DNA from: Magicicada septendecula
Lineage: Eukaryota; Arthropoda; Insecta; Hemiptera; Cicadidae
Direction of reading: 5' to 3'
Length of the DNA: 64,000 bases
NCBI GenBank assembly: GCA_034769895.1
Contig: CM068370.1
Span: 47,544,344 to 47,608,343 of the forward strand
Within the stretch, counting starts at the first letter, position 1, and each line of letters begins with the position of its first letter. Positions 25,504 to 38,792 of the stretch are shown here, in pieces. The notes under the pieces are model-generated. The model was not told the origin of the DNA. It saw only the letters and a list, made by a program, of their open reading frames with translations, and searched no databases. The position numbers were made by a program, and so were the translations under genes.

Positions 25504-28500
25504 AAAGAGCTAGGAATTTTAGGTGCTGGACCTTAATTTTTTTTTTATTAAAATGCCCAAATTAGCTTGTCTTGCAAAGAAAACATTAAATAAACACTCC
25601 TAACTGTGTTTTGGTTGCACCTTTTTTCAATGTAAGTATCTTTTTACACCTTTTCTCAATGTCATCACCTTTTTGCGCTTTTTTACCTTTTTTGGCTCTT
25701 TTGCTGCATTTTATTCCTATAATAATTAAACAAGGAACACCGAACGTGTGCGGCATCACTGCATCTACTATATTTTATACTAGATGAAACCACTCATAGG
25801 AAGATGAGATATGTTCTAAACATTTTAGTAGCACTCTTAAAAATGGACAGCAAGTAAAACCCATGCTGTTGAAAGCATACTTTCTGAACAAAACAGACAA
25901 TGCCAGTGTGATGCGAAGTTTCGACAATAATTGTCTTGTGGCCTGAAGGAATAGAATATGATCAAGTGTGGCTAGTACTTACGGACCAAGCTCCTTACAT
26001 GTTATTGGCTATTGTTAACCTGAAACCTATGTACTCTAATCCAAAACATGTGACCTCCATTGCACATGCATTGCATCGAGTTTGTGAGGCACTGAAAGAC
26101 GAATATTGTAATGTGCCGGGTGTGTGCGGTTTAATCCCCACTGTTGGGTTCGTCATTTGTAATGAGACGAGTACGAGCGTCTCGTTATTTTCACACAATG
26201 TATGCCTATTCGTTGCTATGAATGGGTATGTTCCCCTGTCTTTACTCTCTTAGGTCGTTTTAATTTACTTAATTATTTAAATATCTGAGATATTTGGAGT
26301 TGTGGTATATATTGATTTAATTAATTAATATTAACTTATCTCTCTAAAAAATATCAGTGTTAGTGTACTTGAAACTTAAATAATTAATGTGTTATTCTGT
26401 AATTTCGTTCAACCCTATTATACCTTGAAGAGAATTATGTATGATTTTGTATTTTTACGCTCTCTCTTTGGTGTCGGAGAATTCCGCTATAAGCGCTGTA
26501 GTACCGGAGCAATGAAACTTAGAGGTTATTTCACTGTTTATGTTAACCAATTATTCTATACTTAGTTACTTTTTTATTCCCAACTCATTAAATCATACTC
26601 CAAATGACAAGATTTTGCAACTATATAAAGGTTCTTTATTTGTTTACTTCTTTAACATTGAATAAGATATGTTCTAACTAACATACACATGGGCTATAGA
26701 TTACGTGAATCGATTATTGATTAGTCCGATCCTTTATTTAGATTCAGTTATATAGTGTGTTTTAATTTGTAATTAACTTAATTCAGGGTGTGAAGGTTCT
26801 TGTAACTGTGGGAAAGATTAAAAATACATAGATAAGAATGCAAGATTTACAAATTTGAAGTGTTGTGTAGTTAATATGATTGATATAATAATAATTTACC
26901 AGACTAGAACGAAGCAAATCGTGTAGGCGGTTGATTGATAAATTTACTGTTCTGGACGATTATGCCATACAATATTCTTTCTTCGGTTTAATAAAATGGA
27001 ATTCTTGTCCTGTCCACCTCGGAAATACAGCTCTCTGGATTGATTTACAGCCCGATTGATGCTTCTTCTGCAATTCCTGGATCCAAATACGTTCTTCTCT
27101 CGGTTGAAGCAATTAGTGATGTTCCGTGTATTTGAAAGGTTATAAATTCTCGTGTAGTGTATATTATTAGTTGTGATACAGTTAACTCTTTCTATTTGGT
27201 TTAATATATCATCAATTCCTTTCGGATATGGGACAATTCAAGTCCTTCCTTGTAGAACCCAGTTATTTATTTTCTATTGTGATTTCATACTATAGTCTTG
27301 TTTGGTTAAACTGTACTGGCAAGAGTCATAAATATTATCATTAGAATTTTGTATTTTATAAGAGTATCTGCTAATTTAGAATATTCCGATTAAATAGACA
27401 TTTATTAGGTTTTTTAATCTCATCACATTCAGATCATAAAAGGCAATAATTGAAAATCAACAACTTCTTCATTTCCTGTAGTCCATAGCAACCCAGAATT
27501 TTTCTTCCTTCTACATGTTTTGTATATAGTGTTTATTTCATATATTTTTTGTCTATTCCTTATTAATTTGCTATCATATCGGAATATAACTTTACCGATA
27601 GTTGGTTTATTATTTTCTACACATATTCTGCTGGTTTTTTTATATGAGCCTGTTTCTTTTATATTTACTACCTTTTCGATATTAAACGTTATCAATCGAT
27701 ATTATGGCATTGTGGCATTATCATAATTTGTATAAATTGATATGGTTTATTATATATCATTACTAATTTAATGTTTTTTCCTAGCTCTTCAAACCGTATT
27801 CATTAATTATTATTAATTCATGTACCTAACCTTTATGTTATGAGTGGTTATATAGTGTTTTTTTGCTGGTAGGCCTTTTATTGTATACGGACCTACCTGT
27901 GTTTATAACTAGTAAACATCTATAGCCCTTTTACATAAATTCATACATATAATCAAATCTTAACTATTAACATTTACATAAACAATTATTTTTTCCATAT
28001 CTAATGACAATTTTATCTTGACCTATGGATCACATATAAGACAATTGAAATCTATTAACGCTAACTAGCTGCTTCACACATCATTCTACAACAGTAATTG
28101 AATAATACATCTTGTTTCATTACCTTTCATTAACTCAACAAGTAATTGGTATAACATAACATAAACTTTATCATAACATTTGTTGTCACAAAATAATATC
28201 ATTTAACTCAAAATCCTTACTTGCTATTGCTATAAAGTAAATTATTGTTTCATTTTTGTTTACTTTTCACTGAACATAGATCATTACCTATTATCTAACT
28301 TACAGGTTTGTTTATTCTCGTTAATTCTACCTTGCATCCTTATTTATCTTTATCTATAATTATAAATGTAATTATTAGACTTTTGTTTTATCATGGGGTT
28401 AGATATTGACTTGTTTATTATTTTGTTAACCTAATTTTTATGTAACATGGATGCCAGCATTTCTGTTGCGTTACAATATTCATATGCAAATGAATTTCTG

Positions 28501-28818
28501 TCTTGCATTAAGAAATTGCTGAAAAAGGCACCTGCTAGGATACAAAAGTATGTTGAAGTTACAGGACTTCCTCTTCCAACTTCTCCAATTCTCACTAGAT
28601 GTGGTAATTTTTCTGGACTTGTGACTTTAATAACACTGTGTTCTGGGACTTGTTTTAGGCAGACTTTTTAATACATGAGTGAATTTTGAATCCTTATATG
28701 TGATGTAATTGGTTTTGGTACTGTTTGTATGAATATTTACATTTGAAATTTGCACCTTTTTCGGCTAAATTAAAGCACCTTTTTTACCAAAATTTTGTAC
28801 TTAAAATTCCTGGCTCTA
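25504..28818 (+). mobile_element. hAT element split by an LTR-like insertion
   Basis: The 8-bp word ATAATCTA occurs at 25496-25503 and 28819-28826. Inside it, AGAGCTAGGAATTTTA and TAAAATTCCTGGCTCT are inverted ends. Transposase remnants on the plus strand are LDETT (about 25782, the DETT box of hAT), then LVLTDQAPYMLLA and ALHRVCEALKDEY (25936-26106). After the insertion come FLSCIKKLLKKAPARIQKY and SPILTRCGNF (28488-28610). Without the 26107-28475 insertion the element is about 950 bp, an internally deleted copy. The frame is continuous across the insertion site. Confidence 0.85.
26107..28475. mobile_element. 2.4 kb LTR-like insertion in the hAT element
   Basis: This segment begins TGTAATGTGCCGGG and ends GCGTTACA, with ATAT on both sides (26103-26106 and 28476-28479). 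Removing it and one ATAT restores the hAT reading frame, so the boundaries are secure. The TGTAA/TTACA ends and 4-bp duplication fit an LTR. I see no internal LTR pair, primer site or protein, so it may be one long solo LTR. Open frames such as 27429-27695 have no recognisable domain. Confidence 0.65.
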
Positions 28819-28826
28819 ATAATCTA

Positions 28827-29339
28827 CGCATTGCTACATTGTTTTATAATCTACGTGTTCAGTCTCACAGGATTACACGGTCCAAGATAATCAAAAACAA
28901 AACATTAAGAACAACTTACATAATGTAGGCATAAATCAAAATGAAGCAAAGTGTACTAATAAAATACTGTAAACCATTCTAATATTAACTGTCACTGTTG
29001 TATTTAAGGTATTTCTTCTCTTCTTTATGTTAACATTATTGCTGAATTAAACAATAAATTTGGACAAATATTGAAAAGTTGAATAGAAATTTCAACTGAA
29101 GATGTTAATAGTACATGCTACCATAACTGAACATGACTACAGTAGCATTACATTTAATTAAGGTACATATTCACTGTATTTAGATTTGTATCTACAATTT
29201 TGAGACTGTTCACAATCAAAAATAAACTATATTCCCTTGTATTTGTATCAATTTTATAATCACATATGGATTACAAATGTAGACTTTTCATCTAAAAAAA
29301 TGTCAAAGAGCATTTAAGCAACAATCTTTTAAGAAAAAT
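28827..29339. other. No gene seen
   Basis: AT-rich sequence, no motifs. Confidence 0.4.
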
Positions 29340-29970
29340 ATGCACCTGTTAAGGATGGAAAGAACTGAAGAATATGACACAATTTTCCATCTACTTCAAC
29401 TACTGAAACATAAAATTATCACCTTTCAATGGATCCCTGGTCATTGTGACATATTTGGAAATGAAACGGCTAATCAAATAGCTAAAATGGCATCTACACT
29501 TGGACCAAAACCTCCAGCAGTACGGTCGCTTGAAAGTTGTGTCGCATAAAGCAATAAAACGTTTACAAGCCAATGGACAAGGAACTGGAATCAGGAAACT
29601 ACTGGCTGCCAGCTCTTCAAAATACAGAAAATACCAAATGACCTTAGTATACACAAATATTAGTAGATCAAGTCAGACATTTGGAGCGAGATTAACAACT
29701 GGGCATTTGGTGACGGAAAGCTACCTAAATAGATTTCACCAATGTGTAAGGTGTGTAATGAAGAGGAGGACACCACTGAGCATACCTTAATAAATTGTAC
29801 TGGACAGTGTGAAGAGAGATACCGACTTAAAGAATTGGTAAAGGAACATGGAAAAGAGGAGTTATCACTGACAAAAATAACCATCAATCCACTTCTCTGG
29901 GATCTGGCGCATAGAGTTTACAAGAGACATTTAGAGATCGGCGCTTCGGGGCTGGAAACTCGCTAACAAG
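29340..29970 (+). pseudogene. LINE RNase H domain and C-terminal zinc-finger remnant
   Basis: The first frame (29340-29549) carries the end of an RNase H domain: ITFQWIPGHCDIFGNETAN, with the conserved GH and GNE..AN motif. A second frame (29500-29790) has ARLTTGHLVTESYLNRFHQ. A third (29742-29966) has CKVCNEEEDTTEHTLINC, a CCHC-type finger common at the C-terminus of I/Jockey-type LINEs. Two frameshifts separate them. A short AAGAAG-rich tail follows at 29966-29990. Confidence 0.8.
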
Positions 29971-29990
29971 AAGACAAGAAGAAGACACAC

Positions 29991-30414
29991 TCTGACCTGG
30001 AAGATCTTGTACAGGAAAATAATGTTACCAAATTCATTAAATATCAGAGAATACACTGTTTGAGGCAGATGGTTCGTGGGATACATGTGATCAACCTAAT
30101 GGAAATTAAAACATTCATGAATTGTTTCACGATAAAAAAGAAATTATTGTACAAATAATATTGTAAAGCACTAAAGTATAGTTAATTGTAATTGTACCTT
30201 ACGGACAATACAGTTTCGTCAAATTAATATCATTATTATTTATTACAAAATAATAAATGTACCACATAGAGCATGTAGACTTGTTTGGGAAAGGTGACTA
30301 CAACACAAAGTTGCCCAGATCTTCAATTTTAGGTGGATAAATTTAAAACACAATTCAGCAAATTTGGCTTTTGGGGTTTCTATAACTAGATCATCAAATG
30401 ACAACACCACCATA
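29991..30414. other. No gene seen
   Basis: AT-rich sequence between the LINE remnant and the hAT element, without recognisable features. Confidence 0.4.
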
Positions 30415-30422
30415 GTTTAATG

Positions 30423-31156
30423 CAGGGGTCTCCAAACTATGCCCCGTGGGCCGGATCCGGCCCTCGAAGGGTCATTATCTGGCCCGCGATGCTGTGTGGT
30501 TTTTAAATAGATCGTCAAAATACATAAAATATTATAACATTTTACTAAACAAGAACTAAGTTCAGTAAAATGTTATAATATTTTGTACAAGTTTAAAACA
30601 TTTATGTGGTTAATGTGCAGGTTTGTCTGACTGCCTTGAATAAATCACACTTTTCACTCGCATCTTACTGAGTGATGGTTTCAAGGAAATAAAAAGAGCA
30701 ATCCTTTCAATGTTTGGATCAACTTATATTTGCGAACTAACGTTTTCAAAAACTTTTCTAAAATCAAAATACAGGGCTAGGCTAACTTGTCAGACGAACA
30801 CTTGAAATCCATTCTAGTGATAGGAGCATCAAAATTTCACCCAAAATGGACAGACATTATATGTCAGAAGCAACTCCACACATCCCAATACGTACATAAG
30901 AAAGCCAAAAAATAATACATAAGAAATATCTTTGAATGTTATTTTTTCCTTACTTTTATTTACATTATTTTGACTAAATGAATTTGTTTCTTTGGATAAG
31001 GCTGCTTAATTTTTATTTAAATTCCTATTTTATCAACTTGATTATTTAATAAACTTAAAAAAAAATAAGTTTATCACACACACACATGTTGTTGGCCCGC
31101 CTGACTTCCAAGATTTTTCAGTTCGGCCCTCGAGTGAAAAAGTTTGGAGGCCCCTG
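30423..31156 (+). mobile_element. hAT element, internally deleted
   Basis: The ends CAGGGGTCTCCAAACT and AGTTTGGAGGCCCCTG are flanked by GTTTAATG and GTCTAATG, an 8-bp duplication with one change. At about 30690-30830 the plus strand reads SMFGSTYICELTFSK then KSKYRARLT, the C-terminal dimerisation region of hAT transposases. The rest of the transposase is missing. It is the same family as 13434-13960. Confidence 0.88.
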
Positions 31157-31348
31157 GTCTAATGCATATCAGAATATATGTTCCACCAACAGGCTAAAGG
31201 ATTCCTCTTATGAAGTTGTCACACATTAAAGACATACCAAACACGTAACGCAATATAAATTATTTGTTATCCATATTAATATGCAAGTTACTCTTACAGT
31301 TCACACCGTATGTCATGATTAGACTGATACTAACTCACAGATATTGGT

Positions 31349-31501
31349 TGAGTTTGTATTAATGCGTATGAGTGGGTATGAGCGGTGAGTGGGAGTACCC
31401 ACTCGTGGCGTGTGAGGCAGTGTGGAATGAGACGCTGTGTGCTGTAGTGCAAAATACAGTCCACTTCAATCTTATTATGACTACAGTTTTTTATTATCTC
31501 C
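31349..31501 (+). repeat. BEL/Pao 5' LTR
   Basis: This begins TGAGTTTGTATTAATG and ends GACTACAGTTTTT, matching 47852-47994. About 30 bp after it, TTGGTCCTCCAGGCCGG is in the position expected for a primer binding site, though the tRNA was not identified. The leader 31502-31959 is non-coding and continues at 37158 after element B. Confidence 0.8.
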
Positions 31502-31959
31502 AACATCAACCATTGGTCCTCCAGGCCGGATCATGAATCGTACATTTTATTGTGCAACTGTGGTGAGCGTGCTTAACTGTTATTTAAAAATTCAAGAAAT
31601 TAAAACAGTGCGGTGTGTGAAGTTTCATTGTGAAGTGCAAAACGGATTGTTGTGAATGTGAACAGTGCATTACAGCTCAACTTGGTATGTGGTGGCCTTG
31701 AGCTCAACGTTGTACGTAGTGACGCAATTACGACTTCAATTGTCAATATAACGCTTTGACTTTGCTATCAGTCGGCAAACATGCAAAGGAATTCAACACG
31801 CAGATAAGTGTAACAGCATTCATTCAGTCTCTTATCTCTTGTGTTCCTTGCAATGTTAATTACTAGCCTATGTATGAATACCTTCCATTCATCCAGCTGT
31901 CAACAGTTTTATTTGTATTACACAAAGAACAACAACCTATCTATATTTGCATGCCTCTA

Positions 31960-33008
31960 TGTAACGGTCTTGCTCTTTTTACCATTATAAAATAATACAC
32001 TAATAATACTACTAAAACTCACTGCTGCCAGAATTTTACTTACCATCATAATCCCGTTAAAGTTACCTTATTAAACTGCCCAGGTCGCCACGATATTTTA
32101 TGGTTTAATATCGAAACCTTTACACTCTTGCCCTTACAAAAATTAAAATAATCCCGCTATCTGACCACCCTTAAACTCAGAAAATCCCACAGAACGTTAG
32201 ACGAGGTTTTCAGCACAGAATAGGAAATGGTTATGGCGTAATAACTTACTCTACCACATGTTTTATATTAAACCAAATCTTATTTTATTCACAATACCAT
32301 ATTCCCTTCTTTCCCAATTAGAAACACACCTATTTAACCAAAATTCTTTGAACAACTACTTTTAGCTAGGAACCAGTACTTTGATTAATTATTGCTCCCC
32401 TTTGCACTCGCATACACTCTCTCACTCTTTACAATTGCTACATATACTTTTTATCCCCCTTTTACTAAGCGCTTTACGTTTTAAAATTCCAAAACTTACT
32501 GGCCAATGTATTCACTGTACTTAACTTTTCTCGCTATTCCACTTATTCTGCCGTCTTCCCGTGCACTTTCACTTAAACCACACTTACCCTGTCCTAATTA
32601 CTTTACTTTAAGAATTCATCGTATATCACGTTCACTGTTTCTTTATAGTATTCTTCATTGAAGTTTCCATACGTTTCGGTAGGTCTAGGCTACACTTTCT
32701 GCTACGACCTACCGAAATTTCCGAGCCCACTGATATAAAGTTTAACTTATAGACGACTGTTCTCTGCTACTGTCTGATGCAAAACTGGTGACAGAGAGTT
32801 TTACTGTGATTCACAAAGAAACTGAGCTGGCAAGCTGTTGCATAATATGTCTGGCTGGGCAGACTCCAGACATCAAACATAAACAGTCTGCAATAACATT
32901 GTATGTTTTGCTGGTTACTAGGGGGTACCCCTTAGGTGAATACTGACTGCATTGGGATTACAATTGATTTAAATTATTATTTTTAACATACAATTCTGTA
33001 CCGTTACA
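31960..33008 (-). repeat. Element B 3' LTR
   Basis: The LTR reads TGTAACGGTC to CCGTTACA on the plus strand, an 8-bp inverted terminal match. It is nearly identical to the right LTR, apart from a duplication there. Confidence 0.9.
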
Positions 33009-33059
33009 ATACCCCCTCCCAATGAGAGGTTTTATGCCGAAGCATAAAAACTCTCATTG
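33009..33059 (-). other. Element B polypurine tract and hairpin
   Basis: On the minus strand a 40-nt hairpin (33059-33020) with outer stem CAATGAGA/TCTCATTG, inner stem TTTTATGC/GCATAAAA and loop TTCG is followed by GGAGGGGGTAT and the LTR. Block II continues at 33060-33250 with the shared CGAGATCCCAACACC word. Confidence 0.85.
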
Positions 33060-33250
33060 CCTAAAACCTAAGAGGACCAGTGAAGATATGGCGCTGCAAC
33101 CCCCTTTTTTGTTTACAAAAATCATGGGTACTTACCCTCCTAGTCCGGTGGCTGTGGCTGCACCCATCCGACCTTACTGGACTTCTCTGCTCGAGATCCC
33201 AACACCATAAAATCAGATAGGCACCCGCCACAGTATCACCTGACTCTGAA

Positions 33251-34400
33251 ACATCCAATTAAAATATCAACAAATGGCCTTCCATTACTCCATATCCCCA
33301 ACTGATTTGTTTCCTCTTAGTCGTACTGGTTCATTATTAGCAAAGTACTGGTTCTTTTTTTTTATATAAAGTACTGGTTTCTTGTCTACAAAATACCATA
33401 TACATATGTCTATATAGCAATATAACCTTACTGTCAACGTACATTTATTTACATTGAATACATAAAAATCATATACGGTACCAGTTATATATTGGTAATT
33501 TTACTCCCCTAACAAAACATTATTCCCCGCCAAAAGTGCAAATAGATTACATAGAATACAAATAAATCATAACACCAACATTAAATCAACCTTCTGTTTA
33601 CCTTTCATTATCACTTTTACATTACTTTTCTGTTAAGACTTCAATTATTATTGCCTTATTATTCAATACACAATTCAAACCAAAATAAACTGCATTACCA
33701 TCAAAACACTAATTGCTTCATTATATTCTTCATAAAAAATTAACTTAATTTCATCACATCTTGTATTTCTTTTGTTTCATATTTGTTTCATAATAGAATT
33801 TACTCACGGCAATGATTCATCAAAATAAAACATAGTTATCGTCAACTCCAGCATGACAGTAAACATTAGTCACACGAAACAAACAATATACCTGTTTACA
33901 TCAACAGTTGTATACAAGACTTGTTTTATAAACACTGACTCAGCCTCAACATTCCTGATTACATCACCACCAACACTTCCTTCAATTTTCAGTTTATATA
34001 AATATTGTAATCAGTTGCCCTTGATTTTACAATTCCAATCAGTATATTTATATTCCTTACTAAAATTCACAATTTTAAATTAATTTCATTTCACCTCAAA
34101 TTAAAACAATTTAACTTTAGTTACATTATTTAAAACACTTGATTTAAATACACAATTCAAAATAAAATTCATTAGTACCTCCTGTTAATTATTTAGCAAA
34201 ATAAAATATTATTATTATTATAACATACTACAAACATCTGTTACATATACATTCTCCCAACATACCCTGACACAATACATTTAACACCAACACATTTATT
34301 TACAAATGTTCGTCATATCCAATTATCATTTACCACACTTCATTACCTAAATAAGCCAAGTAATTACCCTTAACTCAAATAATTAAATGTTCATTCATTA
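33251..34400 (-). other. Element B internal spacer, non-coding
   Basis: Sequence strongly G-poor on the plus strand. No protein motif. Module I words were not found here. Confidence 0.5.
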
Positions 34401-34404
34401 ATTA

Positions 34405-35717
34405 GCTAACCCCCGTCATCGAAAATTAGTCTTAATTTCACATAGCATTTTTCATTTTTATTTATATATACCATATGGCTATCCTTTGTGTTGTAACCAT
34501 AAAAATTTATTTTTTCCATTATACCATAATAATTCTTAGGGTTACCCCCATTATTATTTTATCATAGGCCAAGTCTTCATTATTATTTTTAGTCCAGTCT
34601 CCGTTAGTATTTATTGTTACACCCAGGTGAGTTACATCATTATCACACTTATCAGCTACTACAAGGACACTAATTCTCCCCACAGGTAAACGTTTATCAT
34701 TATCAACTACAATATACTCATCGTTAGCTACTGCACCAGGTAAGTCTTTATTATTGGTAATAATTCTCTCATTATTTAACTCCTTAACTAATCCTTCATA
34801 ATCGCTACTTAACCTGAACAACTTTATCACTCTATTTCTTTCTTTATTATCACTCTCCCAACCCAATTTCACCTTTTCATTCCACACAGAGGGCAAAACC
34901 ACTTTATTATTAAAACACCATCTGGCCGTACCAGATATACACAAAAATCTATTTTGACCATTTGCCGACCCATTGTCACCCAAATGTCCTAATGAGGATC
35001 TTTTATCCTCATGCACCACTTGTGAAGTCTTTGCTTCACATTGAACCCCAGAAAAATTTGCCCCCTGTTCACCCTCTTCATTTAAACTATCTCTATACTC
35101 CCTTTCTAGCTCATAAACACTAACTAACAATCCTCAACTAAATTTCTACTCTCATTATCACTAATATTATTCACTGTATTACCATTATTTTTATTCAATA
35201 ATATTTCCTCATTACTTATTTTAACACTGCCACTTACCTTATAATTCATCACCCGATTTGCATTTATTATTATCTCACCATTATAATTATCAATTGTTTT
35301 AACCACATTACTCACCTTGTTCTTCATTATTTCATTATTTATATTCTCACTACACTTACCTGTGCCTTCATTATAATTAACCCTTATATTTTCACTATCT
35401 TCACTTACTTCGCCATCTATTATTTCATCTGTACTTAAACTAACGCTATTGACTGTAAAAGTATCGTCATCATTATTACCTCCACTATCAGAACCACTTA
35501 CCTGGTTTGGTTCGCTTTCTTTATTTTCTTTTAATTTATCCGTCTCTGGTTTCCGCAATAATTTATCCCACGTTTTGTCCATCTCGTCAAACCCCTTGTT
35601 AATAACACCCCTTAGTTCCTTAAAACGTTTCTCCATATTATCATCCATTGTTTTCAAAAGATTCAACACATCATCCCATGAATACTCTTTTTCTACGGTT
35701 TCCTTTACCTCAGCCAT
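34405..35717 (-). pseudogene. Element B gag-like protein, one frameshift
   Basis: Two overlapping frames: ATG at 35717 (Met-Ala-Glu) to 35124, then 35130 to about 34519 and a tail extending toward 34405. The N-terminal 60 residues include KTMDDNMEKRFKELRG, a short helical segment replacing the long coiled coil of A and D. An Asn/Asp-rich linker follows. The C-terminal domain begins VSVYELEREY and keeps the PSVWN and LVKELNNERI landmarks. The frame changes right at the start of that domain. After 34519 the frame is broken, although a CCCCCGTCATCGAAAAT stretch at about 34410 corresponds to the conserved C-terminal DDGG. Confidence 0.65.
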
Positions 35718-35982
35718 GTTTAAACAAAATTATTTATTATAATACCCTTTTATATGAAAACCACTACAACACTTCTATTACTCAATTATTATATTCCTTG
35801 TCAACATATAAACGTAACCATAATAATCACATCCGTTGCACTACCCAAACATAACTAAGTCACATACGTAAATATATACGATAATTACTCACACATACGC
35901 CGTTACCACAACCTATATTCTGTGCCTCAAAACAGGTCTAATTCATATAATATTTATACGAACATCCTGGCAGCGGTGCCAC

Positions 35983-37157
35983 TGTAATGGTCTTGCTCTT
36001 TTTACCATTATAAAATAATACACTAATAATACTACTAAAACTCACTGCTGCCAGAATTTTACTTACCCTCATAATCCCATTAAACTTACCTTATTAAACT
36101 GCCCAGGTCACCACGATATTTTATGGTTTAATATCGAAACCTTTACACTCTTGCCCATACAAAAATTAAAATAATCCCGCTATCTGACCACCCTCAAACT
36201 CAGAAAATCCCACAGAACGTTAGACGAGGTTTTCAGCACAGAATAGGAAATGGTTATGGCGTAATAACTTACTCTACCACATGTTTTATATTAAACCAAA
36301 TCTTATTTTATTCACAGTACCATATTCCCTTCTTTCTCAACAATTAGAAACACACCTATTTAACCAAAATTCTTTGAACAACTACTTTTAGCTAGGAACC
36401 AGTACTTTGATTAATTATTGCTCCCCTTTTCACTCGCATACACTTTCTCACTCTTTACAATTGCTACATATACTTTTTATCCTAACCAAAATTCTTTGAA
36501 CAACTACTTTTAGCTAGGAACCAGTACTTTGATTAATTATTGCTCCCCTTTTCACTCGCATACGCTTTCTCACTCTTTACAATTGCTACATATACTTTTT
36601 ATCCCCCTTTTACTAAGCGCTTTACTGTTTTAAAATTCCAAAACTTACTGGCCAATGTATTCACTGTACTTAACGTTTCTTGCTATTCCACTTATTCTGC
36701 CGTCTTCCCGTGCACTTTCACTTAAACCACACTTACCCTGTCCTAATTACTTTACTTTAAGAATTCATCGTATATCACGTTCACTGTTTCTTTATAGTAT
36801 TCTTCATTGAAGTTTCCATACGTTTCGGTAGGTCTAGGCTACACTTTCCGCTTCGACCTACCGAAATTTCCGAGGCCACTGATATAAAGTTTAACTTATA
36901 GACGACTGTTCTCTGCTACTGTCTGATGCAAAACTGGTGACACAGAGTTGTACTGTGATTCACAAAGAAACTGAGCTGGCAAGCTGTTGCGTAATACGTC
37001 TGGCTGGGCAGACTCCAGACATCAAACATAAACAGTCTGCAATAACATTGTATGTTTTGCTGGTTACTAGGGGGTACCCCTTAGGTGAATACTGACTGCA
37101 TTGGGATTACAATTGATTTAAATTATTATTTTTAACATACAATTCTGTACCGTTACA
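35983..37157 (-). repeat. Element B 5' LTR with internal tandem duplication
   Basis: Matches 31960-33008 but carries a direct duplication of about 122 bp (36362-36483 and 36484-36605), which accounts for the 126-bp length difference between the LTRs. Confidence 0.9.
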
Positions 37158-37199
37158 TCTATTCAATTCAATCTAATCATTTAACAATTTAAGACTAAA

Positions 37200-38188
37200 A
37201 TGACTAGTGATAATATGGAAGCGCTTGAATTAAAGGCATTAACTGTAAAAACAAGTGTACTTAAGGGACAGTTGACTAGGTTCGGTAACTATCTCAAAGA
37301 CCCATCAGACATTAATCAGTTAAAACTTAGGTTAGTGAAATTCGAACAATTATTGCCTGAATTTGAAAAAATAAAAACTGAAATTGATGTCATAAATCAG
37401 TCAGACGAACAGAATGAATAATGGTCAACCTTTGAGAATAATTATTTCAAATTACTGTCAGAGGCTCAAGCGATAATTCAAAGTGTTGCCGACAGTGAAG
37501 TAGACAACAAACCAAATTTAGCAGAAATCAATCCAAGCTGGACGCCAATTACACTGCCGACTATTTAAGCTACCTACATTTTCTGGTGAATATGATAAAA
37601 TGGTTATTATTTCATGACACATTCCTATCCCTTATTCATAATAATCCGAATCTGACAGAAAGCCAAAAATTTTATTATCTCAAATTGTTGTTGAAAGACA
37701 AAGCAGCTAGCATTCTACAGTCACTTGAAGGTTGAGGAGAAAATTACAAAATTGGTTGGGATTTATTAGTGGAGTGATTTCAAAATAAGAGATACTTAAT
37801 TAACAAACATGTTTCGGCCATTTTCAAGTTGAACAAATCAGACAAGGAATCAGCTTCCTACCTGAGACAACTATTAGATGACCTTCAAAAACACTTACGT
37901 GCTCTTCATGCCCTGGGTCAACCAACAGATCAATGGGACGCCTTAATAATCCACATAATTACTAATAGCTTGGATACCAACACGCATCGTGAATGGGAAT
38001 CAGAATTAAAATCTGATGAGGTGCCAGCGTTATCAGACTTAATTAAATTTCTACAAAAAAAAATGTCAAGTCTTAGAGGCAGTAGGGACAAAACCATCGC
38101 AATGGCCTAGACACCCCCCTCTTCACACAGAGAAATTTCAGTCCAGGCAAAAATTGACAACCAAGAGTAATACATTTTCATCCAATCA
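37200..38188 (+). pseudogene. BEL/Pao Gag, N-terminal and DUF1759-like part
   Basis: 37200-37421 encodes the N-terminal helix-rich start (KALTVKTSVLKGQLTRFGNY). 37540-38110 holds the DUF1759-type Gag domain: LPTFSGEYDK, LLLKDKAAS, NKHVSAIFKLN, then an intact run including LRQLLDDLQKHLRALHALGQ and DALIIHIITNSLD. Stops and shifts near 37422, 37568 and 37734 break it. Gag forms the particle. Element C interrupts it at 38192. Confidence 0.85.
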
Positions 38189-38192
38189 GGTT

Positions 38193-38792
38193 TGTAGTCT
38201 TACTCATTTACTGACTATTAAAATTTGTACCTTTTCAGATGTCAACTGAAGTCTTATTGGTTATTAATAATTAAAATATGAATATGATTATATGTAATGT
38301 TTAGTCCAGGGATTCGTTTAGTGTACTTAGGCAGAGAACAGTGGGCAAACACAAATAACATAACGCATAAATCAAGTAAAATATAACATTATTTATTTTC
38401 CTTTAAGAACATAAAAAAGATCATGAACACACTGCCCACGTCCGCTTTGTTTAGTTGTTAATTGCCGACTGGCGTTCAGTGTTACAAATTTCCATTTGGT
38501 TCTTCTCTAAACTGGTTCACCCCGCTCCCCGCTATTCGTCTCGTCCTCAGTACTGTAGCGTTCCGCTGAGTTCAGTATCACCTTTTTAACTCGTAATTAA
38601 CTGTTTCTCATCAACAACATACTAACGGAGTTAATCACTGGCTATAAATAGATTTTCGTTATTTGCTGCATAACCATATATAGTCATGAAAATATTTACT
38701 GGCTATCGTCTCACCTCGAAGGGGCCTCATCTTCACGTTATAAAATGTATAACATTACACAATAATATTTAGGTAAATTTAGACCCATTACA
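38193..38792 (-). repeat. Element C 3' LTR
   Basis: Reads TGTAGTCTTACTC to GACCCATTACA on the plus strand. The last 363 bp match 41412-41775. Confidence 0.85.

Larger units (their letters stand above)
31960..37157 (-). mobile_element. LTR element B, complete, gag-only family
   Basis: LTRs at 31960-33008 and 35983-37157 are flanked by the exact 4-bp duplication TCTA (31956-31959 and 37158-37161). The element lies in the BEL leader, minus orientation. The primer site is at 35982-35963 (GTGGCACCGCTGCCAGGATG). Protein gene, conserved block II, hairpin and G-rich tract follow. It lacks conserved module I and is the most compact copy. It encodes no polymerase or integrase. The primer site differs from the tRNA-Lys type of D and E. 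Confidence 0.9.

Noticed and set aside
29660-29887. Minus-strand open frame over the LINE RNase H remnant
   Set aside because: It is antisense to recognisable LINE motifs and has no domain of its own.
31437-31655. Open frame across the BEL 5' LTR and leader
   Set aside because: It crosses the LTR boundary and the presumed primer site; BEL Gag starts much later at 37200.
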